Shown here: positions 1 through 12,286 of the stretch, piece by piece
Layout: each line of letters opens with the position of its first letter
How positions within the stretch are numbered: the stretch's first letter is position 1
Source of the DNA: Warburgia ugandensis
Lineage: Eukaryota; Streptophyta; Magnoliopsida; Canellales; Canellaceae
Assembly (NCBI GenBank): GCA_035236585.1
Contig: CP141126.1
Coordinates: forward strand, 10,801,001-10,865,000
DNA length: 64,000 nt
Direction: 5' to 3'
Notes under the pieces: model-generated
Told to the model about the DNA's origin: nothing
Database searches by the model: none
What the model saw: only the letters and a program-made list of their open reading frames with translations
Position numbers and translations under genes: made by a program

Positions 1-1545
1 TGGGAATCTTCTCCATGTGTTCAAAAGATGAATTTCTTACCTTCCTCTAAACTACCTCATAAGAAATCTCCCTACAAATGATGTGATTTATTCACAAACA
101 ACTCCTCGGTTCTAAATAAAGGCGCACGTAGTAGCCATTCAATAACAAAGAGTTCTAATCCAAATAGGGAGCTCCATTTTCATTCTTCCAAACACCAATC
201 TAGACGAGCTAGAAAGGAAAATGACACCCATATTGTGCGTGCTGCTAAGTAGCTAATTCATCCTGCTCTAACCCACATTAATTGCAACCAACCGCTCTAC
301 TAAAGAGTAGCTTAATCCTGCAAATACCTTAAGCACCTAAACTATTGTACTGTAAATACTTCGTTCTTCACAACCATATCAACGAAGCTAAATACAACAT
401 CAGCAGACTACAAAATAAATGAGAAGTTTAGATGTTTTCATTACAGATTTAACTTTAATACAAAACAGAGGAGAACTGGGACGAGTTGGTAAGAAGGAAT
501 TACAAAGAGAAAGAAATTAAGATGCACAGAAAATGATAAAACAGAGAACCAATAGGAGGCACCAGGGAAATAAAGAAAAATGAAAGCAAATGAAATCAAA
601 AGGCATAATTCTAAGAGAAAAATTGGTAACAATTGTAAAAGCTAAATTCTTCAAGAAGGTAAATGTAATCAATAGAATCAATCAAGCAGTTCAACGTTTA
701 AGATTGAAAAGAAAATGTTAAGATATTACAAACCACCACTTTGATGCCAATTTTGAGCTGCAGTGAATGTTAGATACTGGTGTGGCTTTTCTCTCATAGT
801 TAGACCCATTCCAAGGAAAAGTTATCGGTGCTTCAATTACCCATCCATGGAAGGTTGCATTATGTTCTTAGGATTATCAAGTTAGGGGCAATCTGATATA
901 GGAGAAGGCTAGTACAATCATAACCAAATTAAAGAGATCTAAAGATATTTTACAATTACCACAAGATAGTTAAGGGATTATAAAAATATATCCCAGCTCT
1001 CGCCTGGTTCAAGGACAGCTTTTTTTATTTGCAGAGAAAATTTGTAAAGATCTGTCTCCTTTAGAATGTTAAAGTGAAAATGAATATGATATCTTCAGCA
1101 TCATCTTTACAAGGTTTAACTTTACCTCTTATCTTTTAGTTTTCAAAATGGTAACTCCTCTTTGTTAGATGCTATGAAAAAATTCTTCATTTTAGATTCT
1201 TAAATGTTGTCCTCCAAATATCCAACAGAGTGAGATTTCCCAAAAGCTCCAAAAATCATCTTTATTCTCATATAAATAGATAATCAGACTTCTCATGAAA
1301 AACCTCACCTTCCACTTCAAGAGATCAAAGAATTTATCTTCAAAGTGGAAATCGTCATCTCCAACCACTCACTGTAGAAGAATTTCCATCTAAAGCAAGT
1401 GGTATTGCATCTCAAACCACCCTAATTATGTACAGCATGTCAGTATCGCCATTCTAACATTCGTAATACTGGAAGTATTGTTACACCATATTTTTGCCTC
1501 TTTTCCCGTTGTAAAGTAATTTTTTTCGCATATAAAAAGTCATAA
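1..1545. other. Intergenic, no gene recognised
   Basis: AT-rich sequence with only short random open frames. No conserved protein motif, RNA gene or clear repeat was seen on either strand. Confidence 0.5.
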
Positions 1546-1632
1546 AAAGGCAGCCCTGTGCACAAAGCTCCCGCACCTGTGGGGTCCGGGGAAGGGGCGA
1601 ACCACAAAGGGTTTATAGTATGCCATATAGAC
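1546..1632 (-). repeat. Au SINE, 5'-truncated
   Basis: Only the 3' half of the SINE is present, read on the minus strand. It shows the conserved blocks GGTCCGGGGAAGGGGCG and the terminal GGCAGCCCTGTGCAC. AGTCATAA at 1538-1545 and 1633-1640 may be a short target-site duplication. Confidence 0.85.
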
Positions 1633-1649
1633 AGTCATAATTACAAATA

Positions 1650-2615
1650 TAGAGCCATTATACCAATTTCTTAAAACTTGGGGCAAATATTTGAATACCA
1701 TGGCCTGGAGCATGAGGACCCTCTCATATAATGATCAATTACTTGTGCTGAAGAGTGTGACCACCTGCTCTGACACTAATTCCTAGCAACAAACAAAATC
1801 CTATAAAGAAAAATGTAACGGAATCCCAACTCGAGAAAACTAAAGCATGCCTGGAGGGTGGTCTTTCCCCCATATTCTTCTCAGTTCTCCATATTTTGAT
1901 AGAAGGAAAGAAGAAGATTGCAACTTCTCATAACTACTCATATGAACACCTCTTCACCAATCTTGGACTATTAGCCCAATAGTAATGGGGAAATTCTACT
2001 AGTGGCCAATAATACTTCAAAATCAAGCTACTTTTCTTTCTTATAGTAGAAAAAAATCTATAGAAAAGGAAAATACAATAATATAAAGCTCAAACATCCT
2101 ACACTTCTCTAAGTCTCATTTACTTTAACATGGCATCAGTTTTTAGCCACTGGATCAAACTTTGACCTATTTCAGAATTTGATCCAAGTGCACATGATCT
2201 CGAGTGTCCAATACAAGGAAGATAGATAACAATTGTAACTAGTGACAAATAAGCATAAATTCAATGGGAGAAATACATAGTGATAAATACATTGACAGAT
2301 CAATGGGAGAAATACATAGTGATAAATACATTGACAGATGGATAACCACATAGAATTGAAGATTGAAAACAAATACATTCCTGCAAGAAAGATCATTTTG
2401 TGCCTTCTTATTTTACTCATGAAAAGCAAAAGTGAATGTTAGATCTATAGCACGAAGAAGAACCCAAGATAAGCAATCAAGATAAACTTGTGAAGCACAA
2501 AACAAATAGCAATGCAAGCAATTGATTAGTGAACTTTGATGGTATGAGAAAAATAGGATAAACCTCCATTCAATCATACACAAGGCATGCAATACATTCA
2601 TGCTCGATTTCATTT
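1650..2615. other. Intergenic / 3' flank of the hAT-like gene
   Basis: No coding sequence was recognised. The stretch contains a perfect 39-bp tandem duplication at 2262-2339 and otherwise looks like ordinary AT-rich flank. Part of it may be 3' UTR or a further 3' exon of the minus-strand gene that starts to the right. Confidence 0.4.
2262..2339. repeat. Perfect 39-bp tandem duplication
   Basis: The units 2262-2300 and 2301-2339 are identical, beginning CAATGGGAGAAATACATAG. A perfect match indicates a recent duplication. Confidence 0.95.
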
Positions 2616-2623
2616 TGTTCAAA

Positions 2624-5600
2624 TTATTCATAAATTGAAGGACTACCTCTGCATTCAAAGGGTAGATCGTCTAACCATGTATCATCCAAGAGAAGGGATG
2701 AGGATTCAGATTCTGTGGGCCACTCAGAAGTCACATCTATTTCATCAAAAATAACAGGTTTACATTTCCCATCCTTAGTATGAGTGATAGCCTGTAACTG
2801 GAGATTGCAATGCACAAAAACCAAATCATTGAATTTTTCCTGCTCCATTCTGTTTCGTTTCTTTGTGTGTATGTTCTCGAAGGTGCCCCAGTTCCATTTG
2901 CACCAGTATGAACTACAAGGTTGGCTCAGAACCCGTATTGCAGCTCTTTGCAGTGTAGGAACTTCATAACCATAAGCAGCCCACCAATCACCTGAGTTTA
3001 AAAAAGGATGAGAAGCTAAATACAATGTGCGCATTCACAAAAACCTACAACTATGAGTTTATAGCATAGTCACAAAGTTCAGATTTGGGAAAAAATCGTT
3101 GAGGCAACATGCTGGAAAACTAAATGAAAATTCCCTACAGCCAAGCTTCTTGAGGATCACATGGTTGTCTGGAAAGATAGAAAGATAGCCAATTCCTTAC
3201 TGAATAGACTATCTTGAACCTCTTAGAAGAAACAAGCAATTTGAGATGTTCTCCTAGCAATTCTTACAGCTGCGGGCCTCTCTCAACGAATGAAATTTCT
3301 TTTATGTAGAATCTGTCAAGTGCTTTCATTATCCAGTTGCTCTATATCATGTGCTTGCAGATATTTAGGCCCAGAAGAGATCTGAACCATTCCTAAAAAG
3401 AAAAGAGTAACAGTACATTTGGGCTGAAAGAAAAGGTTATACATCTATTTTTCCTAATAGAGCAGTACAATGAAACTGCAAGTCAAACAGTAAAAACCAA
3501 TGAATGAAATGATCTAGGAGCAAATATGGAAGGCCATACTTTCAGGAATGCAGCTCCTCTTACAATGATGCAATTCATAGCAGCCCATCTCAAATGAATC
3601 CCTTCTTTCTTTGGTGCTGACACGAAACCCTTCTTCAATAACATGTTAGGGTTTCCAATGACCAAAGGAGAGAATTGTATCTGGTTTTCGTCCTTTAACG
3701 ACCAGAAAGATCATCATTTAATGATGAGAAGACCATTTCGTGCCTTATTTTTTTATACTACTTTTTCTTTCTTTTGTTGCAGGTATTATTTATCTTGGGC
3801 ATTGATCTTGTGCATCACGAGTTTCAACTCCATCACAACAATGTGTTTCAAGACTGAAGAAGATGAAATCTAGACATAAGGAAACAATGAATGCAGAGGT
3901 CGAACTTCCTAAGACGATGAATAGAAGAAATCCTGATTTGTTTTCTCAAAAAATGCATTAGCAAACTTTAAAAAAAAAAAAAAATTCATGAAACTCAAAT
4001 TTTGTTCAAAGATGCACGAGTTGATAAAAAGATTGTGCCAACTTACCACGTCAACTCAAAAGTTTGCTATTTTCTACAGTTTTTTCTGAAAACTCACTGA
4101 ATCTGTAACAACGTTTTGTATTTTTAAACTATAGAAGTGCAAAAATCATTGTATCAAGATATAAAAGTCAGATATAGGAGGCATACCAGGGGAGTTCAAT
4201 GTCCTTCCCATGATGGCAAACTCACTCCCTAGAGCACCTTGTGCATTTACATACATGGGATGTTCCTTAGTGAATTCAATCTTATCCTTGTCTTCAGTAA
4301 CCATTTTCAGCATTGCTTCTTGAAAGCCACTTTTCATCCTCAGGTCAAACTTAAAGCTAGGATTGTAGAAAATAGAGGGATTAAGGAATGCTGCAGCTGC
4401 TTGTAGTGGGGAATGAAGCTGCATATTCCATCTCCTGTCTATTATGTCCCATATTGGCATATACTTTTCTTCAACACCCTTATAGAATGCCTTGATTGCA
4501 ACTTTAGCCCTTTCTATTCCCTCATAGATATAGCCCATTGCAGGTATGTCGCCATCTACCATCCTCAAAGCTCTAACAAGTGGTTCTGACACACTGACGG
4601 CTTCGTGTGCCAACTTCCAAAATCTCTCTAAATGTAGCAAGGATTTAATAGCCTGGGCATCAGGTCGTCTACCATATATAGATGATAACCAATCTGCATG
4701 AGAAAACATATGCTTCAAATTGTCCTCTTGAATCACAATGGACCTCAATGAAAGAAAATTTGTCACAAATCTAGTAATTCTTGGTCGTATCAACTCCCTA
4801 CCCCCAGTAAATTTTCTCATCATGTTTAGTATCCATGCATGGCTGTATAAGTACCTTGTTATGCTCCTTGCCTCCTCCATGACTGTACTCACCCATTCCT
4901 GCTTACCGATATCTTCCAACATCTTGTCAATGCAATATGAAGCACAAGGCGACCAAAATAAAGATGGATACTTATTTGAGAGAAGCCTTCCAGCATAAAC
5001 AAAACTTGCTGTACTATCCGTGATAATTTGAACAACATTTTCCACTCCCACTTCCAGAACAACTGATTCAAGCAACTCGAATAAGTATGAAGCATTCTCT
5101 TCATGTGATGATACATCTACTGATTTAAGAAATAATGTCCCTTTAGGACATGTAACTGAGAAAACTACAAGGGATTTGGACCTACCATCTGACCAGGAGT
5201 GTGAAAAAATTGTACAGCCTGTATCCTTCCACTCTTCCCTAAACTTTTTATAGCTGTCATTTATTTCACCTTTCACTTTTTCTAAAAGAGTGGATCTTAA
5301 CCTTTCATAACTTGGAGCTCTATAGCCCACTCCACAATCCATTACAGCATCCACCATAGCTTGATAATATACAGATTTAGAAGCGCTAAAAGGAATAGAG
5401 TTATGGAAGAAAAACAAAGCAATCTTTTTATCAGCATCATCCTGCTTTTGCTTCTGAGTGTCATCAACATTTGGCTGTGCACTAGGTGAAGGATGTGGAA
5501 ATAACAAAGATGGACAGGTGCTGCCTCTTTGTCCACTGGATCCAGCAGCATTGGGATGAACTCTCCCACTAGCAGAAGAGCTATGTTGAAGATCATTTTG

Positions 5601-5855
5601 CACCCGATCTATCTTTGGCTTCTTGGGGGCTTTCTGCTTTTTAGGAGCACTTAAAACGCTCTGAATCAAATCCCTTACATCATTTGGGACGGCAGTACAT
5701 GGGACAATGTCTTTGTTCTTGATCTGAGCCAGATGAAACTTCATCCGATAAACCCCTCCACTAAACTCTCGTTGGCAATAATTACATCTAACTTTTTGTC
5801 TTGTTGCATCAACCAAGATGCAGTGCTCCCAACAGGCATCTCTTCCTCTGACCAT
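2624..5855 (-). CDS. BED zinc-finger / DUF659 / hAT-dimerisation protein (domesticated hAT transposase type)
   Basis: Two coding exons, 5855-4187 and 2991-2624, joined at a GT-AG intron (4186-2992) within a Gly codon, give 678 aa. The start is the ATG just after a TTTACTGCAG acceptor (exon begins 5859); a longer upstream frame is intronic. Residues 8-53 form a BED-type finger (C24-x2-C27, H41, C53). Residues 70-140 are a basic then Ser/Pro-rich linker. Residues 145-300 match DUF659, an RNase H-like hAT core, with IITD280. The usual Asp before the GW/SW motif is His here (IFSH219SW). Residues 558-625 match the hAT C-terminal dimerisation region (WWAAYGYEVPTLQRAAIRVL). Known relatives are immobile nuclear plant genes of unclear role. 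The 3' end is uncertain: the final residues could be replaced by splicing at a GAG|GTAG site near 2650. Confidence 0.85.
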
Positions 5856-7346
5856 TATCCTGCAGTAAATGTCAAATTGTGACCATATCGAATATGGAAA
5901 CAGGATTAAAGAGTCCCACCATAAGGAAAAGGTGAATAATTGAGAATACAACTATGCGATGAAGCTTCATACACCAATTGGAATCCATATACCATGTTAC
6001 AGACATTGAGATACGGGCATCTTTTGGATTAAGGCAAACTAGCACTTTCAACGACAAAACAAGATAAACATATAAAAGGTTAAGTAGTTAAGTGATAAAG
6101 TTGGAGAAGCTAGACTATAAAGACTTCTTCAAAATTAAACACTGTTCCAGAAGCAATCCAGTAAAGCTATAACTCCTGCACCAAGTCTTCCTTGACTTTA
6201 AGTATCATACCAAAAAAAAAAAGCACAAAAATATGCAAAAGAGAGAAAAGAGTACAATTCAAGGGGGCTGACCTGATCAACAATGTGAAGCTAATTAACA
6301 CTGCATGATACTGTACAAAAGAAATTCATGTGCTGCATATAACTTCTCAACAGAAAGAATCATCAGTCAAGTCCTCCAGATGTATGTTCAATCTGTCCTT
6401 ACTCTACGTCCAACTTGAGCTTGCAAGCACATTATAAATCTGTATACACTTATTGCCAGAAAAGATTTATAACATATTCTCTGTTGCTGATAAAATCCAT
6501 GAGTGCTGAAAATTGTACCCAATTAAACACCTGGATGCCATGACAATAATTCTCTATCTTGATAACTGCATAAAATTTTAGAAAATTAATTCCATATTTC
6601 GGGCTAATGTGATTGCTTTCTCCTTCACATTTACATTTGTACAATTCAGGAAGTACTATGTGCAACAACAATGCCTTCTAGGAAGTTTTTATGTCTCCAA
6701 AATCTGAAGAATTCCTTTTAACTAGGTTGATGAATGATACATAGTACTGGTCTAGCTTTTCCACCTGTCCATATTTATTCAAGAACAAACAGTAAGGACT
6801 TGGCAATATATTTGTCTTATCTAATTCAGTCCATTGCCACTGAACTCTCACACATACGAATGCTGGTGACCCTAAACAGTCTCTTTTACTCACAGAAAGT
6901 GCATAGATCTTCCCACCATCTACAACTGGAATCAGGTCACCAGCATTATACAACAGCAACAATTTAGCCTAGTTGAGATGAATAATACATTGGGAATTTT
7001 AGTCTAAAATCTATTCCTCTCAGCGAATTTCCATTTTTACGTACAAATCAGCATTCTTCGAGCACTAATGACAACAAAGCAGGCATCTTTTTGCAGGAAT
7101 TCCACCCCAATAACCATCCACATAATTAGATGAAGAGAAAGGGATGACAAATTCAAAATTCCATGGCACTTATGCTTCAAGACAGAGCTCCAATACAGAT
7201 CGAAGAATATGAAACTGGATTAAACTATTCATCGCATTAAATAAGGAAAAAGAAGAAAAGAAAAGGAATCATGATTGAAGCCCTAACGAATTGGAAGGTT
7301 TAGGAAGGAAGATCAAATCGGGAGAAAGGAAAGCCACCTGACTTAC

Positions 7347-7500
7347 CGACGATCTGTTTCTGGAAGGTTGCCGCCAGGTCGGACGGAATGCTGTGGCAGC
7401 GGCAGAAAATCGCTGCGAGTTATCCGAATCGGAGAGAGAGAACGAGAGACCAGGCCCGAGGAAATCAAACACCACGGCGATTAAAATTAAATTCAGGGAT
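7347..7500 (-). promoter_or_regulatory. Probable 5' non-coding exon and promoter of the hAT-like gene
   Basis: On the minus strand ACAGATCGTCG|GTAAGT at 7347/7346 is a strong splice donor. It would pair with the acceptor at 5860 across a ~1.49-kb leader intron. The upstream edge is not defined. A CACGTG G-box lies at 7545-7550, just upstream. Local GC content rises here, as in many plant promoters and leaders. Confidence 0.55.
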
Positions 7501-7559
7501 ACTCGCAAGACCGGCTAGCGGGAGTTGGCGTGGAAATGGTCTCTCACGTGCTATTGCTT

Positions 7560-8520
7560 GGACTAAGCATCGGGTACGTGATTAGTTAAGAGAATCGAGC
7601 CTGTCGTTGCGCAAATTGTGGGGCCCACTAAATGCATATGATGCAATAGGAACCGTTGAATGAGTAAAGCCATCACGGGCCATCAGATTAGATTAGCTCT
7701 GGTCTCGTGCAAAATTAGATATGAGATCACGGCCCCAATTATCTACCGCTTACTTCTGGCTTTTGGCTGCCAAAGCAAACTCGGGGATGGGAGAATTATC
7801 AGGGATCGCAAACATCGCCCGACGGACTGCCCTCGTTGAAGGTTTACTAGGTAGGGAGACTCAAAGATGGCAGAATCTTCGAGCGAGAGGAGGAAGGATT
7901 TGAATTACGAAGTTCTACAACCGGACCGAAGTTCGATCTGACTCCCCTGCCTCTTTACTCTGGCAGGTTTGATCTTTTGATTCATTCGATATGATTAGGG
8001 CTTTCGTGGTTTCGTGACAGTCCACTCGGGACGCAGGTGAAAAAGGAACTTGAAGAATGGAAACTAGACCGGACTTTTTGATGCAATTTCAGGTTTTCTT
8101 TATGGTTTCCTGTCAAATCCCACTCTGGCCAAACCAACAATCCTGCTCCTAGGCTGATTGGATTTAATTGAAGAATTCGTCATATCTGCTTGATTCAGGT
8201 AATTTCGATAACCTTCCTCAAATAAAAGGTACAAGATGGATCTCTTGCGAGTCAAGTTCTGCGAAATTAAACACGCAAGAAGCGATCTGTTCAGAAACGC
8301 AATGCAGGAGCAGTTCTTGACATTTCAAGAATCAAAGTCGTCTTTTTCGACGTGATTAGATTTGAGTATCACGGCATAATTCACAAGTATTTTTGTTGTC
8401 GCTATTGGTTAACCGTTGACATCAAAATTTTCATACTTTCGGCAGATCAGTTGTAGTTCGTGCTCTTGTTGATATACATAATTACAAAATAAAGTCTTCA
8501 AAGGTTTTTCAAGATTAAAA
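7560..8520. other. Upstream region of the hAT-like gene
   Basis: No conserved gene was recognised. On the plus strand an ATG at 7867 opens a 24-codon frame beginning MAESSSERRKDLNYEVLQ, in a good start context but without a convincing following exon. It could be the remnant of a divergent gene or chance. Confidence 0.3.
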
Positions 8521-8529
8521 GGGTAAGGG

Positions 8530-8640
8530 TAATAGTCCGCAGCTTTATTCTGTATTTTGCGAGAGGCTGTTTCCACATCTTGAACCCATAATCTCAAGCT
8601 CGCACACCAACAACTCTACCTTTGCACCAAAGCTCCCTTT
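8530..8640 (-). repeat. Au SINE fragment (5' tRNA-related half)
   Basis: On the minus strand it retains the tRNA-like head (GGTGCAAAGG, then a diverged B box) and the GAAACAGCCTCTCGCAAAA block. The 3' part is missing. Confidence 0.8.
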
Positions 8641-8644
8641 CAGA

Positions 8645-10885
8645 GGCTTTTTAAGATTAAACTTAAAATTTTCATTGCTTTAAGCTAATCACAAAGTTAA
8701 AGAATTACAAGAATGTCACTGGCTAAAGTATCCCTAGCAGGTGCATTAGAGTTTCTAGTGCTAAACAAAGCATCTAGTGCCAAGTAGCTACTAGGTGCCA
8801 GGCCCAGTGTCTGGTGCTAACCTTTGTCACCGATGCCACCGGTGCAATTATGTACTTGACCCACCAAAAATTTTCAAATTACCCTCTATACCAAGATTTT
8901 AGGAGTTATAGGGGCATTTTTGTCTAATATTGTGGTTATGGTAATTACTATTTTGGTATCTAAAATTTGAAATTGGAAACTCACACACCCAGTAGGTTTA
9001 TAAATACACACTTTCATAATGCATCTTCGAGACACACCTGCCTCAACATATAACCTTTCCAAACATATCCATAGGACACTCCCTCAACGTGCAAGCACCT
9101 TACATCTCTAAAAAGAGATGGAATGCACTATCTTGAACCTATGACTTACTTATCATAGAGGCACGTTAGCCTAACCTTGATCTTAGGTAGTTAGGAGTTA
9201 TAAGGGTATTTTTGTCCGATGTGGATGTTACGGTAGTTACTATCTTCGTGTTTAAACCTTATTGCATTCCCAAAATAACTAGCTAGGCTCCCAAATCCAT
9301 AAGTAGAGGCTTTTCCCTCACATTTGACTATCAAGTCTCATTGTAGCAAACCAAATATCTGCCTCTCAGACTTTGAAATTCTCCCTTTTGAATATTTTCA
9401 AGTCACTCTTCCTACTTTTCTCAAGATGAGGAACTTTGATGTTCTTTTACTGATTTGAGTTGTTCAAGAAACATGTGATCTTAGGTCTAACCTTGACCTT
9501 GCTTTCTAAAGGATTAAGCACCGAACCGTTTTGTACCCTTTGCCCTCTGCATTCCAAGCATTTGTCTGTTCCTAACTCTCAAGGATTAAGCACAAGGCTA
9601 TTTTGTGTCCTTACTTCATAGGGTCCTTGCTTGGACTATCTTAGTCCTTGTTCATTATGTGATGCCTATGGCTAACAATATATGTCATTAACATTTCTAG
9701 TTTTAACCATGGTGCCATTGCTTAAGGATCAATCAGTAGGCTTAGACTGCTTAGATCTTAACTAGGCCATTGGTCTAACATTAGGCCATGACTATCCGTC
9801 TAACCAAGCCTAAGAAAAGCCTTATTCCTAAGTAGATGCTTTGTCTGAAAAAGGCATAGGTTATAGCTCACAAATCACTAGAGTTGTGTTTGAGCTGGTA
9901 GATACCATACAACCTTATGGTCTTGCCATCTTAGGAGTAGTGTGACTTAAAAGTCACTTCTACCTCTTCATGGGTATGTCTTGCCTCTGGTTCCCTTTTG
10001 CCCTCTAAGCTCCTATAATTTAACCTATGGATCTCTTATCTTAATGCTTATGATTCTTTATTAAGGAACGTAATGGACAATCAAAGGTTTTGTCTTTTTT
10101 TTTTTATTATTGACATGTAATTAACAATCTAATAAGTTGGAGATATGTATTTACTTTCACTTGATTTAAATAAAACCCCATCCAATGGAAATTTCTCTGA
10201 GCTTTCAGTTGCTAAAAATGCTCTTTTGAATCATCCCGTGTAGCTTGAGGAGTTTCTGAGTATGTAAGATTAGAACAGATTGAATGAAGAATTATCATTC
10301 ACTTTCTCACATTTAAAGGGCTCAGAATGCGTGGAATCTAGTTTGAGAACTGGTCCATCAACGAGCCCAAGTGTGTTATTAGCAAGAAGAGCCACTTTCA
10401 CGGCAGAGAACCAAGTTGAGTAATTTTCTCCAGTTAATAACGGAGATACAAGAACAGTGGTAGGACTATTGAAAAAGGGAATTCAAAATAGATTTAGTAT
10501 AGTTGTTAATGACCTGTAAACTTGCTCCGGCCATTGAGATTGTAAAATGGCTTTGAGTGAGATAACATGAGAGGACATCACAACCCAGAAACTAAAGACT
10601 CTTCCTGGATGATGGTACCTACTCTGATACCATATAAAAGACTGAAGGCAAGATAAAAATGATAAAAATAGGAGAAAGTTTTCAAATTATGGGGAGCTCT
10701 TGGTGCATCTTACTGATTGGGGTTCTAAGTATATGTAAGAGATGGATGGTGTACAAGACAACACTAACATGCAACACAGATAGCATACAAGTCAATGATA
10801 ATAGGCTAGCAGCGTAGTCGTGATAGAAAGCAAGCTAGTAATAAGATATAACAGCTATCTCAGTTACTTAGTAGCTGAGTACTAT
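8645..10885. other. Gene-free stretch with decayed repeats
   Basis: No open gene. Two ~60-bp stretches near 8900-8960 and 9190-9255 (TTAGGAGTTATA(G/A)GGG and onward) are about three-quarters identical. Two diverged copies of an AAGGATTAAGCAC motif occur at 9510-9600. The minus-strand string TGGTATCAGAG at 10621-10632 resembles an initiator-Met tRNA primer-binding site of an LTR retrotransposon, but no LTR was delimited. Confidence 0.4.
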
Positions 10886-10888
10886 TGA

Positions 10889-10950
10889 CCTTGCAAAATA
10901 CAAGGTAAGGTTGTATACTATTGACCTTTGTGGTCCTTCCCTGCTCCAAC
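10889..10950 (+). repeat. Au SINE internal fragment
   Basis: It holds the SINE middle section CTTGCAAAATACAAGGTAAG, then TACTATTGACCTTTGTGGTCC. Both ends are missing. Confidence 0.75.
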
Positions 10951-11253
10951 TGTAGTTAGCAGATAAGACAAAAATTAGAGTGCAATAAATACGAGCTATC
11001 TGAATAGTCAGTAATGGCAGTGAGCTCAAATACCCTATAAGGAGATTTTTTTAAAAAGAACAAGGGTTGCTAATTTATTAATGAGGTAGGCAGCGGTTGA
11101 AACATGTTCTTCCCAAAAAGATAGAATAAGATTAGCCTGGAACCGCAAGGCACGTCCTACTTCAGGCAATTGTTGATGTTTTCTCTTAACTATCCCATGT
11201 CATTTTGTTCAAGGGCGTGGATTTTGCACCATGCTCGGCAATAGTTCCATACA

Positions 11254-11439
11254 CAAAAAGGGGCAGCCCTGGTGCACAAAGCTCCTTCCCATGTAGGGTC
11301 CAGGGAAGGGGCGGACCACAAGGGTATATCGTATGCAGCCTTAATTTGCATTTTTGCAAGAAGCTGTTTTGCATGCCTTGAACCTGTGATCTCAAGGTCA
11401 CATGATGACAACTTTACCATTGTGCCAAGACTTCCCTCT
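11254..11439 (-). repeat. Au SINE, near full length with perfect target duplication
   Basis: A complete minus-strand copy running from the GGGCAGCCCTGGTGCAC end to the tRNA-like head. It is flanked by identical 17-bp duplications GGCAATAGTTCCATACA at 11237-11253 and 11440-11456, so this is a recent insertion. Confidence 0.95.
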
Positions 11440-11459
11440 GGCAATAGTTCCATACATGG

Positions 11460-11616
11460 TGTACTAAAAAAGCAAACCACTATTTCTCCTTATTTTGCAA
11501 AAGCTGAATATCGAGCCCTAGCTCAAGCATCACATGCACATGATGTTCATGGTGATGTATCAGTGTTTTCAGGGTCCTAATTTTATTGTAACACTCTCAT
11601 GGTTATTGTGCTTACA

Positions 11617-11670
<54 letters not shown>

Positions 11671-12095
11671 TTCTTCATCTTCGTTAAGATGGACTACCCA
11701 AATCTATAAGGATCTAGTTGATATAGTACCCTAAACATTTAAGTTTCATCAGCATGTATTTTCTTACATGAGCACTGAAAGCCATTAAAATACGGCAGTA
11801 ATTAGGTACTATTTTAATTAAAGAGAAGTTCGAATTCCTAAAGTCTGGCTGAGATTCTTTTGATGATGATTAAATGTTTTGAACAATGCATTAAAACTAT
11901 GGCATTTGGTCTAATATCAGCAGCTACATATCTTAGGCCCTTAGACTCTTTTACTACCAAATAGCAACTGCTGTTCGTGTATAGACAAAGATTGCAATAG
12001 TTTATATGTTTATGGCTCAAATGTGATCTAATTGAATTTTAAACCGGCAGTCTGTGGACTTGTATTTTGTTAAAATTATGCATTTAACCAACAAG
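11460..12095. other. Intergenic with CT microsatellite
   Basis: A (CT)n tract spans about 11621-11667. No gene was recognised in the remainder. Confidence 0.6.
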
Positions 12096-12117
12096 AAAAT
12101 CTTGTGCAGGATCTAAA

Positions 12118-12286
12118 AGGGCAGTTTTGGTGCACAAAGCTCCCACCTATGCAGAGTCCAGGAGAGGGGCGGACCACAAGGACCTAAAGTACACAGCCTT
12201 ACCTTGCATTTTGCAAGAGGCTATTTCCACGTCTTGAACCCGTGATCTCAAGGTCACACGACGATAACTTTTACCGTTGCACTAAG
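12118..12286 (-). repeat. Au SINE, first part (split by an LTR)
   Basis: A minus-strand SINE whose sequence stops at the tRNA-like head with TTGCACTAAG. It resumes at 15165 with CCAAGGCTCCCC after a 2.88-kb insertion. The SINE's own 22-bp target duplication (12096-12117 and 15180-15201, one mismatch) brackets the whole structure. Confidence 0.92.

Noticed and set aside
4738-5596. Short frames inside the hAT-like gene
   Set aside because: They are alternative-frame shadows of exon 2, which carries the recognisable domains.
11186-11480. Overlapping open frames on both strands around 11.2-11.5 kb
   Set aside because: They coincide with an Au SINE and its target duplications; the same peptides recur wherever the SINE does (for example 17784-18010, 22114-22347, 57484-57696).
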